NCBI GenBank assembly: GCA_930367215.1
Contig: OV884059.1
Coordinates: 147,558,511 to 147,622,510 of the forward strand
Direction: 5' to 3'
From: Pollenia angustigena
Taxonomy: Eukaryota; Arthropoda; Insecta; Diptera; Polleniidae
DNA length: 64,000 nucleotides
The notes under the pieces were generated by a model. That model did not search any database. It was given only the letters and a program-made list of their open reading frames with translations, and was not told the DNA's origin. Below, in pieces: positions 1 through 12,385 of the stretch. Positions within the stretch are counted from its first letter, which is position 1, and each line of letters opens with the position of its first letter. Position numbers and translations under genes: made by a program.

Positions 1-742
1 ATATTTAACGCCCTTAACAGTTGTAAAACTGAATTACGAAAGGGACAGTTGTATAAAACCCAGCAGGCATGTTGTTTACTAAATAAGGTACAAAGGGTAT
101 TTTTAAGACCATGAAACTTAAAATGGTAGACAACACAAAAAAAAATTATTTTAATCGCATATTAATACTCGGTATTACTAATTGAAACTGATTTCAAACA
201 AAAAGGCAAACAGTTTATTTTCTCTAAAAATAAGTTGCGTCGGTTTAAACATAAAGTCGCCTATAAGTTGCGAAAACCGATGGCTGATTTTCAAAGTAAA
301 TTTGCATAACTTGGTGGCGTTGTTCAAGCATGAATCTATTCATGATGTTGTGCCTGAGAATAAAATTGAAAGCAGTATAACAGTTCGTGTGTCAGATAAC
401 CTCTAGTAAGCACCCATTATAAAAGAATTTCAAAGAGCATTTTGACCTTCCCTAGATATATGCAACCAACTGTGGAAGTTAAGCTCATTATTTTAGGAGT
501 TTTGTTTTATTAATTGTCTTTAAGTCTTTGATGTTATTTTTGTTAATTTATTCAAAATTACAATAAGAATCTTAAAAGTTTGACTAATATGGATCTTATT
601 TCAATGAGTTTGCTGTGTTGTTGCTTCTTTGTAAATGTTTATTAAATAACACTTAAATTTTATTTTAGGTGTAATTTCATTTAAATCGGGTAATTTTGCT
701 TCATCTCAAGTGTAATTTTTAATTTTGCTGTTGGTTACACTG
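1..742 (-). mobile_element. Partial hAT-like non-autonomous element (copy 1)
   Basis: This stretch is a diverged reverse-orientation copy of the element at 53515-54979. Shared blocks include the region around 30-170 (matching about 54360-54530) and 640-742 (matching 53515-53600). The end at 742, read on the minus strand, begins CAGTGTAACCAACAG, close to the terminus CAGAGTTACCACCAG of the other copy. The other terminus would lie off the window start. A 74-codon open frame at 182-406 is not conserved as protein between the copies, so I do not call a gene. Confidence 0.75.
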
Positions 743-860
743 CATTAAGTGGTCGGGATGTTTTTTCCTAAGTGCGATTTTTATATAGTCGAGTGAATCG
801 TTTATTTTTGTTAAAAAAAACAACCGGTTTTTATTAATTTTAAAACATTTAATAATCTTA

Positions 861-1228
861 GGCCCGTTTTCACAACTTACCGATAACTAAAAGTAGACTT
901 TAAACGGCCTTATAAAAAGTGTTCCAATATTTAAACTTTACTTTAACCTAAAGTGAGCGATAAAGTAAATTAAGGTTTATCCCAAGGCGAATTAACTGCA
1001 GGTGGTGTCGAAACGGCATCCGATTTTGACAGTTCGAGCTTATTTGTTTAGATTTGTTAGTGTTTTGCTAAAAATGGTTGCGTTTCGATCTAATGGCACT
1101 AAACCCTATGTTTTTTCTGTTGTTTGTTGATTGCTGTAGTTCCGACACCACCTGTAGTTGAATTCGCATTAAAGTTGTTATAATGGAACACTTTTTATAC
1201 GGCCGATAAAGTCCTACCTTTAGCTATC
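861..1228. mobile_element. MITE with GGCCCG ends, 3' truncated
   Basis: This copy matches the complete 219-bp element at 45915-46133. The left inverted terminus starts GGCCCGTTTTCACAACTTAC. The right arm is present up to about CTTTAGCTATCG, but the last ~20 bp are missing where the sequence passes into the 1228-1560 repeat. A second element is inserted inside (986-1171). Confidence 0.8.
986..1171. mobile_element. Nested ~186-bp MITE
   Basis: Its termini are inverted: GCGAATTAACTGCAGGTGGT on the left and the complement of GCGAATTCAACTACAGGTGG on the right, giving about 27 bp of terminal inverted repeat. The segment is absent from the otherwise similar element at 45915-46133, which shows it is an insertion. 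No coding capacity. Confidence 0.75.
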
Positions 1229-1560
1229 GCAGGGTTGATAAAGTTGGTACAATAGTACTTTTTTGGTACAATGCAAAACTAAAAAGTACGCTGGTACCCC
1301 GTGACTCATTTAGTACTATTTTCCAATGTTTTAAACCTACATATTTATAATTGATATAAAATGGCAACTCGTATTTACTGTCCAATGAATTTATTGTTGG
1401 ATTTAAGAAAACAGCTATGATATTTTGCATTTGCTCTTTTGCAAGAGCATTTGCACCAAACACTGAACTCCGCTACTGTGAAAAGATTTTTGCACCTATT
1501 GATTGAACGATTGCTTATGCCACATTCTAAATTTAGTATCAGCAGCAGCATATAAGCGTG
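1229..1560 (-). repeat. Third copy of the 59.5/61.0 kb repeat
   Basis: This sequence starts with a GGTTGATAAAGTTGG block and GTAC-rich stretches that match the left arm of the inverted duplication at 59459-59870 in the same orientation. A short peptide stretch (SKYELPFYINYKY) is readable on the minus strand in all three copies, but frames around it differ. I treat it as repeat DNA, not a gene. Confidence 0.65.
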
Positions 1561-3056
1561 CATTTTCTGATGATATTGACAAGTTTTTAAAAGATATAGG
1601 AAATCACTTCTGCAAAAGTTCTACATAGTAGAAGAGACGAATTCATCTCAATAATTATTAATCGATTAATATTTAAAAGTTTTCAGCAGAAGCAAAATAA
1701 TTTTTAGTTTAACATTAAAGGCATATGAAAAAAACTTCTTAAACATACCGTTTCATAGCAAAATAGCATAATATTTTCACAAAGGGTATATATGGGCATT
1801 TCCGTCAAAAGGTCCACCGTGACCGAAAATTTAAAAGTTATTAAAAGCTGATTATTTTACGATATTGTTATAGAGAAATATTTAGATTTACTAATTTTAT
1901 AAATTTTCTCATAAATTTGTTCACTTTGATGAACAATCAGACTGCAAAGTTGTGCAAACGTAATTTCTTATACGTGAGAATTTTTTATTGTATGTTTTCT
2001 TTAATATTTATCTTTCTTAAACGAGGTGATATTTGATAAAAATTATTCCAAAAAAATTTTCTTACATGGTCTGTAATCTAAGGAAGAGTTCAAAGAGAAA
2101 TATGTTATTCGGATTAACGGTAAATTTTTATGTTATATTGATCATTATTAAGTTAAATTATTACGGAAAAAATTTCACGTTCGAAATGTCACGTATCGAC
2201 CCAGATTTTGGCTTAAAAAAAGAAAATACAGAAGATTTTGGAATCAAACCAAGACATTTTAATGTTACATTGCTACGTAAAATTCTGAAAGTAGTTTAAC
2301 TAAAAAATTGTGCAAGATTTCGCTGAATTACGCCTTTTTATACATGGCCAAAAAAACTACTTCTGTTTTTTTAACGTTCAAACCGATACTTATTTTGCCA
2401 TTATCTTTGACCTAGAATCGCGCCCTCCATAAACTTTAGCATAGATAACAGTGCTTTCTTAGTGCTATAATTTAAGGGTTAAGAAAACGTTAAAATATTT
2501 TTTGGTTTAAATGTTATTGCATTTTTGATGCGTACGACTGTCACGTTCAACACTTTGGAATTACCCATATGTATATAACGTGTCGATTTTTTCCAAAAAG
2601 TAAACAAATAAAAAAATTTGAGTTAATGCAGTATTGTTGAGCAATTGCGATTTAAATGTTATAATTCTTCGTAGTTGGATTCTGACTTTCATTGTATTTT
2701 TCTTGAAAATCGGAAACTATGAAAATCGGAACTATGCAACTTTAGAAAACGAATTTCGTTGTCGGTATTAAACTTTTCTTTATTTCGGTATCGGTATTTG
2801 TATTATATCGGTATACCAAACCAAACTAAAAAAAATTATTTTATTTTTTTATGTATTTTATTATTCATATATACCTGTGTTTATGTATTATCAGGGGTGT
2901 TCTGGAAATCGAAAACGCAAGGATTTTAAACGTCGTTTTTTAATAAGATTTCTGTAATAAAAGAATTTTATGAAAAATATACAAAATATAAATATATTTA
3001 TTTATTGATTTCAACTAAAAATATTATCATTACAATAACAATACAATCTTAAATCG
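1561..3056. other. AT-rich DNA, no gene seen
   Basis: No supported ORF, RNA or complete repeat found. A single terminus-like sequence (GGGGTGTTCTGGAAATCGAA, about 2893) resembles the ends of the MITEs at 8017 and 57328, but no partner end was found. A GGTAT-rich low-complexity patch lies at about 2760-2830. Confidence 0.5.
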
Positions 3057-3214
3057 CCAAATACACTTGTCAAATGCTTGTCATGCTGGAAAATTCACTC
3101 GTGTGCGTGTGCTGGATGTAATATTAACAATCATATTTCAATTTTTTTATTTTCTATCCAGCATCGGCTGTTTCACACATTTTCACTAATAAGTATTGTG
3201 ATAAGTGTATTTGA
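3057..3214. mobile_element. Short MITE, CCAAATACACTTGTCA family
   Basis: The left end reads CCAAATACACTTGTCA and the right end ATAAGTGTATTTGACC, an imperfect terminal inverted repeat. The same family recurs at 5374-5564, with matching internal blocks around the CATCCAGCATCG motif. Non-coding. Confidence 0.75.
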
Positions 3215-3784
3215 CCCTTCAGAAAGCTGATCGAATGTTTTTATACTTGAACTTTTGTATTTCAAACTGTCAAACAAGACACCTAAAAAATTCCTATAGA
3301 CGTTGTTGTAGATCTTATGTTACTTTCTATGATTTTATCATAGTAACTTACCATTTGTAAGTAACAATAACTGTGTTGCAACCATAGAGCGTCAAATTAA
3401 CCAACATATTTTTCATTACAACAAGTGTTAAAACTTTTAATTTATTTCTATTTGAAAAATTATATTATTTTTAAATACCGAAACGATTGTACAGGTCTTA
3501 AGGGTAACGGTATACGGTATATCATGCAAAAAACTAATTTCGGAATTTAAAAGGTAATGGTATCGGTTGCCAGCCTTGGTTTTAAATAAACCAAAAAAAT
3601 GTGCATTCAACTTTGAATGAGTTAGGGCTTTTTCTTTTAAACAATTTTTGAAATGAGTTAGGGCTTTTTTTTAATTACTGTAAGCGGTTATTCGTCAGCA
3701 TAGAAACTAAATTTTTAAAGGGAAATTTTGGGTTTAATATTTAATTGCACCAGTAAACAAGCAGATCTGCGTCTCGAGAAATAT
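3215..3784. other. AT-rich DNA with decayed repeat
   Basis: The segment holds low-complexity GGTATACGGTAT-like sequence at 3480-3570 that resembles 2760-2830, suggesting that an older element surrounds the MITE at 3057. No gene seen. Confidence 0.4.
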
Positions 3785-4310
3785 TCACCCCTATCGCAAA
3801 CAACTACTCCCATGAAAATATTCCAATATTTTTTTATTTCGTATTGTGAATGATTCCCATAACAAATATTTTGGGAATGAATTCCCAAACTTATAAAATT
3901 TGGCATCGCCAATGTTTACTCCCGCGAATTTTTTTAATAAATAAATTCCCAACAAGTGTTGATGTGAACGAGAAGGGAACATGTAAATTTTAATTTGTAT
4001 TCTAAAGTAGGACTAAATTTAATTACTTTTTCCTTTTATTGAAGAAGTGTACATAAAGAAAATGAAGATAAACACTATTCATTATTTATTTTATTATATT
4101 TTTATTAGTATTTTATATTGTATATTTTTCTTTCACAATACAAGCACTAACAAGTTACTCACAATAGAGACTTTTGTTTACAAAGCACTGACAAATAATT
4201 TACAATAGAAATGTTTACTCCCAAAATATTTGCGATACCAGTTTGTTGGGGATGGGAATTTAGGTTTGATCCCATATATCATATTCCCATAACATTCGCG
4301 ATAGGGGTGA
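3785..4310. mobile_element. MITE with TCACCCCTATCG ends
   Basis: Terminal inverted repeats are TCACCCCTATCG and CGATAGGGGTGA. A second family member lies at 44209-45004 with the same termini and with internal TTCCC-rich stretches. Short open frames inside fall on both strands and are not conserved, so no gene is called. Confidence 0.8.
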
Positions 4311-4911
4311 TTAAAAGATCTAAGGTATTCAGGGTTACCGTTAGGAATTTTTGAAAAGTCGCACAAAAGGTCGTTTTATAAAAATAAAGTCGCAGAAAAC
4401 AGTCTTTTGAGAAAATAAAAGTAGTACACCTTTTTTTAAGGTTTTTTATTTATTAAAAGCTTAGCAAAACAAAAAACAATTGCAATAATCTGTGAATTGC
4501 TTTCAAATTTTGACGACGTTGTTTTGGCGATCACAAAAAGTTGCAGGCTGCTAAAAGAAAGGGTCAAATTGCTAGTCAGGCGAACGGTAGCCCTGAAGAT
4601 ATATCAAGACTTTTTCTTCAGCTGAACCACAGCGTTGGATAGACATCATTCTTTAAATTTCCTTTAAAGGTTTTCACAAACGCTTCAAAGGTCAGTTCTT
4701 GTAGACTTATCAGAGCATTTACTAGGTGTAGGGTTGACCGTGTCTTTAACACTTTCGGAATGCAGAGAAATGTTAAGTAGCTCAATAAGACGTTTTCCGA
4801 TCTTTTGCCTTTGAAATTTTCTAGCTTTGAATGAAAGGTAAAGAATTGTAAATTCTTCATTCTCGTTACACCCAAATCTTTCGTTAAGGGCTACTGCTAC
4901 GCAAGTCGGAC
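4311..4911. other. No supported gene
   Basis: There is an 85-codon open frame on the minus strand (4618-4875). I recognise no domain in it and found no second copy in the window. It may be a remnant of a mobile element, but this cannot be shown here. Confidence 0.35.
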
Positions 4912-5117
4912 TATTAACCAGCGAAGTAGCGTCAGAAAACGTAGCAGTAGCTTTGCTTATGGAGTTTGTGGTCTATTCGAAGTAACCCAAAATTATTTTT
5001 ATTTTCACAAAAGTATTAACCAGCGAAGTAGCGTCAGAAAACGTAGCAGTAGCTTTGCTTATGGAGTTTGTGGTCTATTCGAAGTAACCCAAAATTATTT
5101 TTATTTTCACAAAAGTA
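4912..5117. repeat. Direct tandem duplication, 2 x 102 bp
   Basis: The segment from TTAACCAGCGAAGTAGCGTC (4914) to CACAAAAGTA repeats immediately at 5016 with no difference that I can see. The identity points to a recent duplication or an assembly artefact. Confidence 0.9.
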
Positions 5118-5373
5118 TTAAAAATGAGCAAAAAATTCTTCAAACGTATAAATACATACAAGGTTTAATCATCAATGCAATCTTAAAATATCAAAACGTT
5201 TTGATGTTGATGAAATCTCCAATGAATGAAAATGAATTTAATTTGCTAGATTGCGTAAATGAATTGCATAGTGTGTACCCAGCATATGGTGCAAGCAAAC
5301 AATTTATTATTCTGTTTGATTTTATGCTCTGCTTTGAATGTTATATAGCTCTTACACGCAATCTACAACTAAA

Positions 5374-5564
5374 GGCCCAAATACACTTGTCAAATGCTTG
5401 TCCAGCCGGCGAATTCATCGTGTACGTGTGCTTGACGTAATATTCGCCGTCATATCTAAATTTTTTGATTTTCCATCCAGCATCGTCGGTGTGACACATA
5501 CAAACACATTTCCACTAATACTACCACAATGCTTGATGAGTATTTTGATCAATGTATTTGGACC
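5374..5564. mobile_element. Short MITE, CCAAATACACTTGTCA family
   Basis: This is a second copy of the element at 3057-3214, with GGCCCAAATACACTTG on the left and CAATGTATTTGGACC on the right. The termini here are more symmetric, so the family end is probably GGYCCAAATACA. It abuts the next MITE at 5567. Confidence 0.75.
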
Positions 5565-5566
5565 TT

Positions 5567-5720
5567 AACATGAAATGCTTCACATTAGCACTAATATGAT
5601 GTTAGTGTAAAGTATAGACTCATCATGTTAGAGTTTTTCTCATGTTTTAACACGGTTGTTAATGCAAATGTTTTAACAACGCTTTTATAACATGTTATAA
5701 CAGCAAATCATGTCAGTTTT
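5567..5720. mobile_element. ~155-bp MITE, CTACAACTGACAT family (worn ends)
   Basis: The segment is nearly collinear with the complete copy at 53250-53415, sharing the block around ATAGACTCATCATGTTA and the AACACGGTTGTTAATGC block. The terminal CTACAACTGAC bases are worn on the left, while ATGTCAGTTTTAG remains on the right. Confidence 0.8.
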
Positions 5721-8016
5721 AGACGTTGAGTTAGAAGCATTGAAAATTAAATTGTTTGTTCAAAAAAAACTGTATTAAAAAAGTATCGTCATATCGCCGA
5801 TAAGGGCAAAATCGAAGAATCGCCGATGTATAGGTATCGGTATTCGATACGTCCCTAATTGTAACATAAGCATATTTGTGCGTTCGTTTTGCTTACTTTT
5901 ACATGGATTCGATAAAAAGTTGCGCCATATATTTATTTTTATATTGCCCAACATATTGAATAATGTTGAGTAAATCGACAACAACGACAGCAATAAAGTG
6001 CTCAATCATATTGCAAATGCATAAGTACCTTTATATAAAAATTACCTATAAAAAATATATAAAAATATTTTATCGCTCGTTTATTATTTAATAAGAGTAG
6101 TCGCTTGCAAACACCGCTAATTAAAAAAAATTAAAAATCCTGTAAAAGCTCCCATTTTATTTGTTTTTTTTTTTTAAATGCCTCCCAAAGCCATTATTCA
6201 AAACTTGGTAAGTTACGCGCAATTTCTGGATAAACCTTCGATACTCCTGCAATACTCTCTTTATGGCTTGACATTTCAATTTGAAAACCCGTTTAAATCA
6301 ACTTTCTCCGAATTTTGTTTTTTTAACTTAGTGATGTTTGCAAAAGTACTACTCATATCACAAATATAATTTTAACTTACTAGTTTAAATGATAAAAGTC
6401 ACTTATGTTTGTATATACTTTATTTTGTTATAGATTTCTCTTATAACTTGGAATGCAACTTTATTTGTGCTGAATAGATTTATAAATTCAACGCCTCACT
6501 TAACGGCCGAAAGGTGCAACAAAAATAATTTGCTTTCTAAATAATTGTTTAAAAATGTATTTTGTATATTATTTATTTTAATTTTGTTTAGTACACACAA
6601 ATTTGTTAAAATAAAACAAAAATAAAAAATTAGTTGTGGTTTTACTTTGAGGTTATTTGTTTATTTTGATCTGGCAGCACCCTTAACGAATTTAAAAGTT
6701 TTCTTAGTCTGGCAACGCTGTTGTAACATAAAAATAGCGCCATCTATTGTTTTCATATTTTTTACATTTAAAGAAGAAAATCTGAATGCAAGAGATGGCG
6801 CTGTCTTTTGCTTAATACAGGGTTGCCCAATTTGAAAAATTGTAGATTTCACGGGATTTCTTTAAACTTCTATAATTCTAAAACAACTAAGTTTACTTCT
6901 ATTTTTTTCACATATTTTTGTATGAAAAATATTATTACGGCAATAGTTATTTATGAGTAAAATATGTTTCAAAATTATTAAAAATGTCAGTGTTCAAATA
7001 AAATATTTAAAAAGTGTAATTAAGACTTACTTACCATGTTAATTTTATTAAATGGTATCGCAACTTTTTTAACTTTCATTTCATTTCCTTACATAAATTT
7101 AAAGAAATAGCAATTTTTATTATTATTTTCTTATTATTGAAGGTAAAACTTTTAACTTGTACTCACAAAGTTTTGAGTTATATTTTTATTAGATTTTTAA
7201 ATAAGAGTAAAAACTTTTTACTATAGAATATTTATTTTACATATGTTTGTTATATACTAACTATACAAACTTACAAAACAAACAAAAATAAAAAGAGCAA
7301 TCCTCTCCGATGCCTTTACAGTTATTATAAAAAAATGTTATACATATGTACTATATATTTAAAAAACATTTATGTAAATTGATTGATCTTTATCTTTAAT
7401 TTTATTATTAGTAAATAGTTATGTATGAAAAATATTTATATATATAACTATTATTTATTGTTGTATAACAAGTAAGTGATACAAAATGTGATACAAACAC
7501 ACAAATTGAATATATTATATATTTTTGTTTTTAGATTTATTCAACATAATAACAGCAATAAGTTATTTTTAACTCGTAGTTTTCGTATATAAAGGTTTAA
7601 TTTCTTCCTAAAGAAGATTGACATTTGTTATTTAAAAGATTGACTTTTATTTAATTGTATATTAACAAAACAAAAAAAAAAAAAAAACAATTATATAATT
7701 AGCAACAAAAAACAAAAAATTGGACTAATATTATTATAATTATAATTTTTATTATATTTGTATAACTAAAAAAATACACATACATACATATTCGTAAATG
7801 TAGATACAAATCAATGTATAAAAATTTATTTGAATCTTCAGCAAAGTTTTTGGAAAAATATTTTTTAAGTTTAAGTATCAAGTCAATCAAGAATTACTAA
7901 TGTTATATTTTTTTTTTTGGTCTCTTAATTACATAAACTTTTCGAGCTGTATCTTGATATTAATAATAAAAAAAAAATTAAATATTTAAAAAAAAATATA
8001 TATATATACATATATA
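5721..8016. other. AT-rich intergenic DNA, no gene seen
   Basis: Only short shadow frames and poly-A/poly-T or TA runs are present. A patch at 6660-6830 contains GGCAGCA, GGCAACGCTG and GGGTTGCCCA motifs and paired CGCCATCT/AGATGGCG sequence (about 6738 and 6793), suggestive of a worn inverted-repeat element. Nothing can be assigned. Confidence 0.45.
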
Positions 8017-8249
8017 CGGGTATGTTCTGTAAATCGAAATGAACTGGCTTTAAAGCCGAACAAATTTTGAAAACGAGCCTGTAAAGAAAGTTCACATAAA
8101 TATTTCTTCTTATATACTTCATAGTTTGAGTACCAATTATATTTACAAGAGCAGCTCTTAAAAATAAAAAACTAGTTACTTTGTCAATATTTAATTGAAA
8201 TCGCGTTCGATTTCAATTCCACTTCATTTCGATTTGTAGAACATGCCCG
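8017..8249. mobile_element. 233-bp MITE, CGGGYATGTTCT ends
   Basis: Inverted termini of about 31 bp: left CGGGTATGTTCTGTAAATCG, right the complement of CGGGCATGTTCTACAAATCG. Both continue into GAAATGAA. Related ends occur at 57328-57490. Confidence 0.8.
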
Positions 8250-8516
8250 ATAGTCTATGTGTTAGACCTTGGTGAGTAGATAATTCTATTATTTTATTTT
8301 TAATTTTAAATCAAAATCTGCACTTCTGAATGCGTAGTTTATAATCAATAAAATAGTTTGGTTAAATCACGAAATTATTTACAAAGATATAATTTTTTTT
8401 GTTGAATTACATATTACAGTTCACATTAATTTATGAGTTGCACACTTATTCAAAAAAAATTGGACTCTTTATAATTTTTAAACGAAAACTAACGTTTCTT
8501 TTTTTTTAAATGTATT

Positions 8517-8637
8517 AACCCAATTTAAAATTAAATCCCCGGCATTTTTCCCCTTTCCCTATTTTTATCATCAAATTTAAATAGGAAAAATTGGAGAAGG
8601 CAAAAAATTTCGGGAAATTTTTATTCATAATTGGGTT
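8517..8637. mobile_element. ~120-bp hairpin MITE, worn copy
   Basis: The whole segment is an imperfect hairpin with AACCCAATT at the left and AATTGGGTT at the right. Its arms include the CCCCGGC/TTTCGGG zone and CCTTTCCC-like runs. The better copy is at 12386-12503. Confidence 0.75.
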
Positions 8638-9160
8638 GTATATTTTTCTCGATTTTAAGAATTTAGGACTTATTTTACTTGTTATTATTAATGCTCTGTC
8701 GAAATAGAATTAATAATTTATATAAAATGACGTTTTATAAAAAAGGAGGAAAGACCATACGATGCCCAACACCACAGTATTAACAAACAAATAATCGAGA
8801 GTGGCACAAATTGGCAGTCATGGACTTGCCAAAACAAAATTATGTTATTCGGTAAAAGATTAATACTAGAGGTTTTTGTGCCGAATATTATCTAGTTATC
8901 TACATCTAAATGAGATTTGTTTGTCATGATTTAAGGTAGGGGGATTATATGGGACCTACTGTAAATTCTAAACATACCATCATTAATAAGGTAGTTATGG
9001 CCTTGAAAGCAATTTTCGGGAGTGATATTCGTATTGGAGCTACGGTCAAAAATAAACCAATTCGAATAAAATTTAGTTAAATTATTTTGATTGCAACAAA
9101 ATATTTTTTAATTTTATCTATTCTGTATCCATGTTCTGTAACTTCAGTGAGAACTTCTAA
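8638..9160. other. No gene seen
   Basis: AT-rich sequence with no open frame of note and no recognised repeat. Confidence 0.4.
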
Positions 9161-9710
9161 CATCGAAAAGATGTGAAACAAAACATTCCATCGTTTCTCG
9201 AAAAGTGAAAAAAACTGTGTCTGTAACTCATGTCAAAAACTATCCAAAGAGATTACGTCGTTACGTTATAAATGTTATAACATTGCAGACGTCGAGAACG
9301 CCAGTAACACGTATCGTTGACGGCGACCAAAATTTACTAAAATTTAAAATTGTCCAATGACGGCAGCGTAAATACAACCGTCGGCTATACCAAATAATGT
9401 ATAAAAATGTTAAAAAGCAAATAATTAAACAGTGAAGAAATGTGCCAGGAATAAAATATTATTATTATAAATTGCATTTTGAATTGTTTTTTCGTGTTAA
9501 AATTTTTTCTCCCCCATTTTTATTCGTTGGTTTAATTGACATTTGAAAGCGGGAACTTTACCCACCAAAATTTTACAGACACACTTTTTCTCTAAATTGG
9601 CGAGTAATTTCCTTACGTGACAGCTAGTACTCGCCAAAAAAAAGTGACAGACACAGTTTGATGAGAAAAATAGCTGTTTTGTTTCATTTCACACATTTCA
9701 ATCGAAAAGT
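9161..9710. repeat. Inverted-repeat element, decayed
   Basis: A block at about 9162-9215 (ATCGAAAAGATGTGAAAC, then AAAACTGTGTCTG) is inverted at about 9650-9710 (GACACAGTTTG, then TTTCATTTCACACATTT). Interior has no coding potential. Ends are poorly defined. Confidence 0.5.
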
Positions 9711-9829
9711 TTCTCGACGCGAGAGTTGTAGAACATGGGCACTGAAAAGAATTTTGTATGAAGGCTATGAGAAATGGATGGTCGAACGTCATAAGATTAA
9801 TTCACAGAGTGATTCTCACTTTTACCGGG

Positions 9830-10045
9830 TTATCTCCAAAAGTGGGGCATGTACTTTGTGCACAAGATTAACATGGACAGACAGCCTTCAACCCGGCCGG
9901 CAGACGTTAGACTATTCAAAGTGCTTCAAAGTTCATCGGTATATAAAAGGGTTGCAGGACCAATTTTTTTAAAGTGTAACACACATCAGTACAAACGCGC
10001 AATAAAAACCCTTTTCACCTATGGTGGTGTGCCAATAATAACGAC
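9830..10045. repeat. Degenerate copy of the 37.4-38.1 kb fly repeat
   Basis: The segment is collinear with 37900-38110: TTATCTCCAAAA, then TGTACTTTG, the CAGCC/CCGG stretch, GGACCAAT, ACACACATCAG, and the final TGGTGGTGTG block. Overlapping open frames at 9658-10118 are chance and are not called. Confidence 0.75.
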
Positions 10046-10228
10046 TGTCAAAGTTTTAAATACAGTAGCATGCAAAACTGTACATAAAGATCTACTTTTC
10101 ATAACAACAAAAAGTTAGCCACAGTTTGTACACTACGTACAACGAGCTGCTTACTAGAATGCCGATTTTTTTTTTTTTATTTATTTAATTCAATTCAATT
10201 ACAAAGGTGTGCAAAAGGAAATAAACTA

Positions 10229-10833
10229 ATGGCGATTTCTTTTCTGAGAAAAATATGTTACAGTATATACATGTTACATTTTCTAATGTTACCTATAATC
10301 ACTCGAAGTGTTACATGTTGTGCAATTTCAATAGAACACAATTAGTGCTTTAATTTACAACTATTACACTTTCCTCATTAATGTACTTAATGAGCGATTT
10401 TTAAAGCTATTTAAGCGGTTTCTGCACGCTATTACGGGTTGGAAACAAATATTAACATCACTAATGGCGTATAAAAATTAAAACGTTTATAATATAAATA
10501 GACTTTTTTTGATTTTAATGTGTAAATATTTGTATGTTTTGTTCTAAAACAAATTGTTTACAAAGTTATGAGCGTTATGAATTATGACAAACAAAATAAA
10601 GCATTTGTTCTACAAAGAAAGTAGCAAGTACCAAAGTTGTAGAACAGGGCAGTATGAACACCTTAAGTAAAAGTAAGGGTAAGATATGCAACATGTTTTG
10701 CACGTTTTTCATCAACATATTCACAAAAGAACTTGAAAATTTTTCCCACAGTTGTATTTTTTGTAGAAACGAACACAAAAATGTTGAACATGTAACATTA
10801 ATGCAACATTTTTCTCAGAAAAGAAATCGCCAT
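10229..10833. mobile_element. 605-bp inverted-repeat element, ATGGCGATTTC ends
   Basis: Inverted termini of at least 26 bp: left starts ATGGCGATTTCTTTTCTGAG, right is the exact complement up to the AAAAAT. Internal sequence repeats ACATGTTACATT-like motifs near both ends. Two overlapping opposite-strand frames (10575-10863) lie inside and show no domain. Confidence 0.8.
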
Positions 10834-11010
10834 AAGCTAAGCAACTTGTTAGCACAGAGTTAATTCATAGGAAACTTTTATATGACTGCTAACTGTTAAC
10901 GGCACATTATATTGCTTAAAAATGCAACACGTTTTGCATTAATCATCGCTGGTTTTGTCATTTAATTTTTCCCCCTCCAGAAATAAAAATTTTAAAAAGT
11001 TTTTAAAATT

Positions 11011-11330
11011 TTAATTAGGCTATATATAGTTCATCAAATTTAATTTTCATTAAATTATTTTTTTATGAAGAAAGGAATTTTACAACATAAAATTTATTTG
11101 AATTTATTGATTGGTTTAAGAATTGATGTTTGCCTTTTGAGTGTTAGTGTTAAACGGCAAACCCCTCTGAACAGATTGAGTGGTTGCAATCGAAACATGT
11201 AATTCGAGCCCAGATTCAGTCAAGAATGAAAAATTATCAATAAATTTTAATTTATTTATTGTTGTAAAATTCCTTTCTTCATAAAAAAAAATAATGAAAA
11301 TTAAATTTGATGAACTTTAGCCTAATTAAA
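11011..11330. mobile_element. Inverted-repeat element with worn tRNA-like core
   Basis: The ends are inverted over about 80 bp: TTAATTAGGCTATATATAG and TGAAGAAAGGAATTTTAC on the left, the complement on the right. The core (11150-11220) is a worn version of the tRNA-like module in the 14-kb palindrome, keeping GATTGAGTGGTTGC (A-box-like, 11174) and TTCGAGCCC (B-box-like, 11203). Confidence 0.75.
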
Positions 11331-11540
11331 ATATTAAAATTTGGATTAAAAACCATAAAAATTTTAACAAAATACTAATTATTGTTTTTAAAATTAATAT
11401 AAATTTAAAAAAAGACAGTAAAATTACTATAAATTTAAAAAAAAAAAATGTTTGACAATAAAAGGCTGATTTTCACAAGTTTGCAAACGTTTGGCAGCTC
11501 TTTAACAAGAGTTTAGCAAATCGTTAGTCAGAGATTGTAC

Positions 11541-11841
11541 GTCCTCTTTTAGACAGTCAAAGTTTACTTTGAAAAAGTTTGTTGAATTCTCTTTAAAACA
11601 ATCTTTCGTGTTTAGACACACAAAGTTTAATTTGACAAATTTCTGTTTTCTTTTGTTTGAACCATCTTCATATTTTGACATTTTAAATAATATAAAGTTG
11701 CAGCTAACTTCAGGTATAAACAAAGAAAAACAAAACGAATTTGCGAGTACAGGAAAGTATGTACTTCCCCGCTATTCTTTTCCCCTTCCTTCTATAAACG
11801 CAATATTTTGCAAAGTAAACCATGACTGTCTAAAAGGGATC
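11541..11841. mobile_element. ~300-bp MITE, CTTTTAGACAGTC ends
   Basis: Left end CCTCTTTTAGACAGTCAAAG is inverted at the right end as GACTGTCTAAAAGGGATC, preceded by AAAGTAAACCATG, giving about 33 bp of imperfect terminal inverted repeat. A subterminal echo (TTTAGACACACAAAGTTTAA) lies at about 11612. Open frames inside are unsupported. Confidence 0.7.
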
Positions 11842-12385
11842 TAATGCCCAATTTTCAGGATAGAATTTAAATCAATATTAAGTTAATTTTCATAACAAAC
11901 TTCAACCGTATTTAAAACAGATTGGTTTTTTGAGTTTTATTTGAAAAGTCTTATTTAATTAAGATAAAAGTATGGTAGCACTACTAAATACAAAAAAATA
12001 ATATAAAAAAGTGTATTTATTTACAAGGTGGTCTGAAAAAACACCTGACTGTTAATGCTTTGCCTGTTGTTGTATTGTTGTGATATTGAGGCCACTTTGC
12101 TAAAATACTACACTGGAAACTTAAGTTGAAATTAAGTGTACCACATCGGTGACTTAAGTTTCACTTAAGTTTTTAGTGAAGAAGAGAATTTTGTATTCAA
12201 AACGATTTTAAAAATAAATGTGTTTTAATATCAATCCTGAAAATTGGCCATAAGTGTATTATAAATAAACTTTGTGCTAAATTTTCGTTATGAATACGGC
12301 TGTAGTTTTAAGGTTTTATTAAATTTTTATAAAAAAATATAAAAATTTTTTTTACAAATGTTGTTCGGTATTTTTAAATATACAG
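11842..12385. other. No gene; short inverted motifs
   Basis: AT-rich. A patch at about 12115-12175 repeats ACTTAAGTT-like palindromic motifs, beginning ACTGGAAACTTAAG, possibly the end of an unrecognised small element. Confidence 0.4.

Noticed and set aside
9658..10118. Two overlapping frames of 104 and 89 codons
   Set aside because: They cover a degenerate copy of the 37.4-38.1 kb repeat, and that repeat is not open in the same frames.
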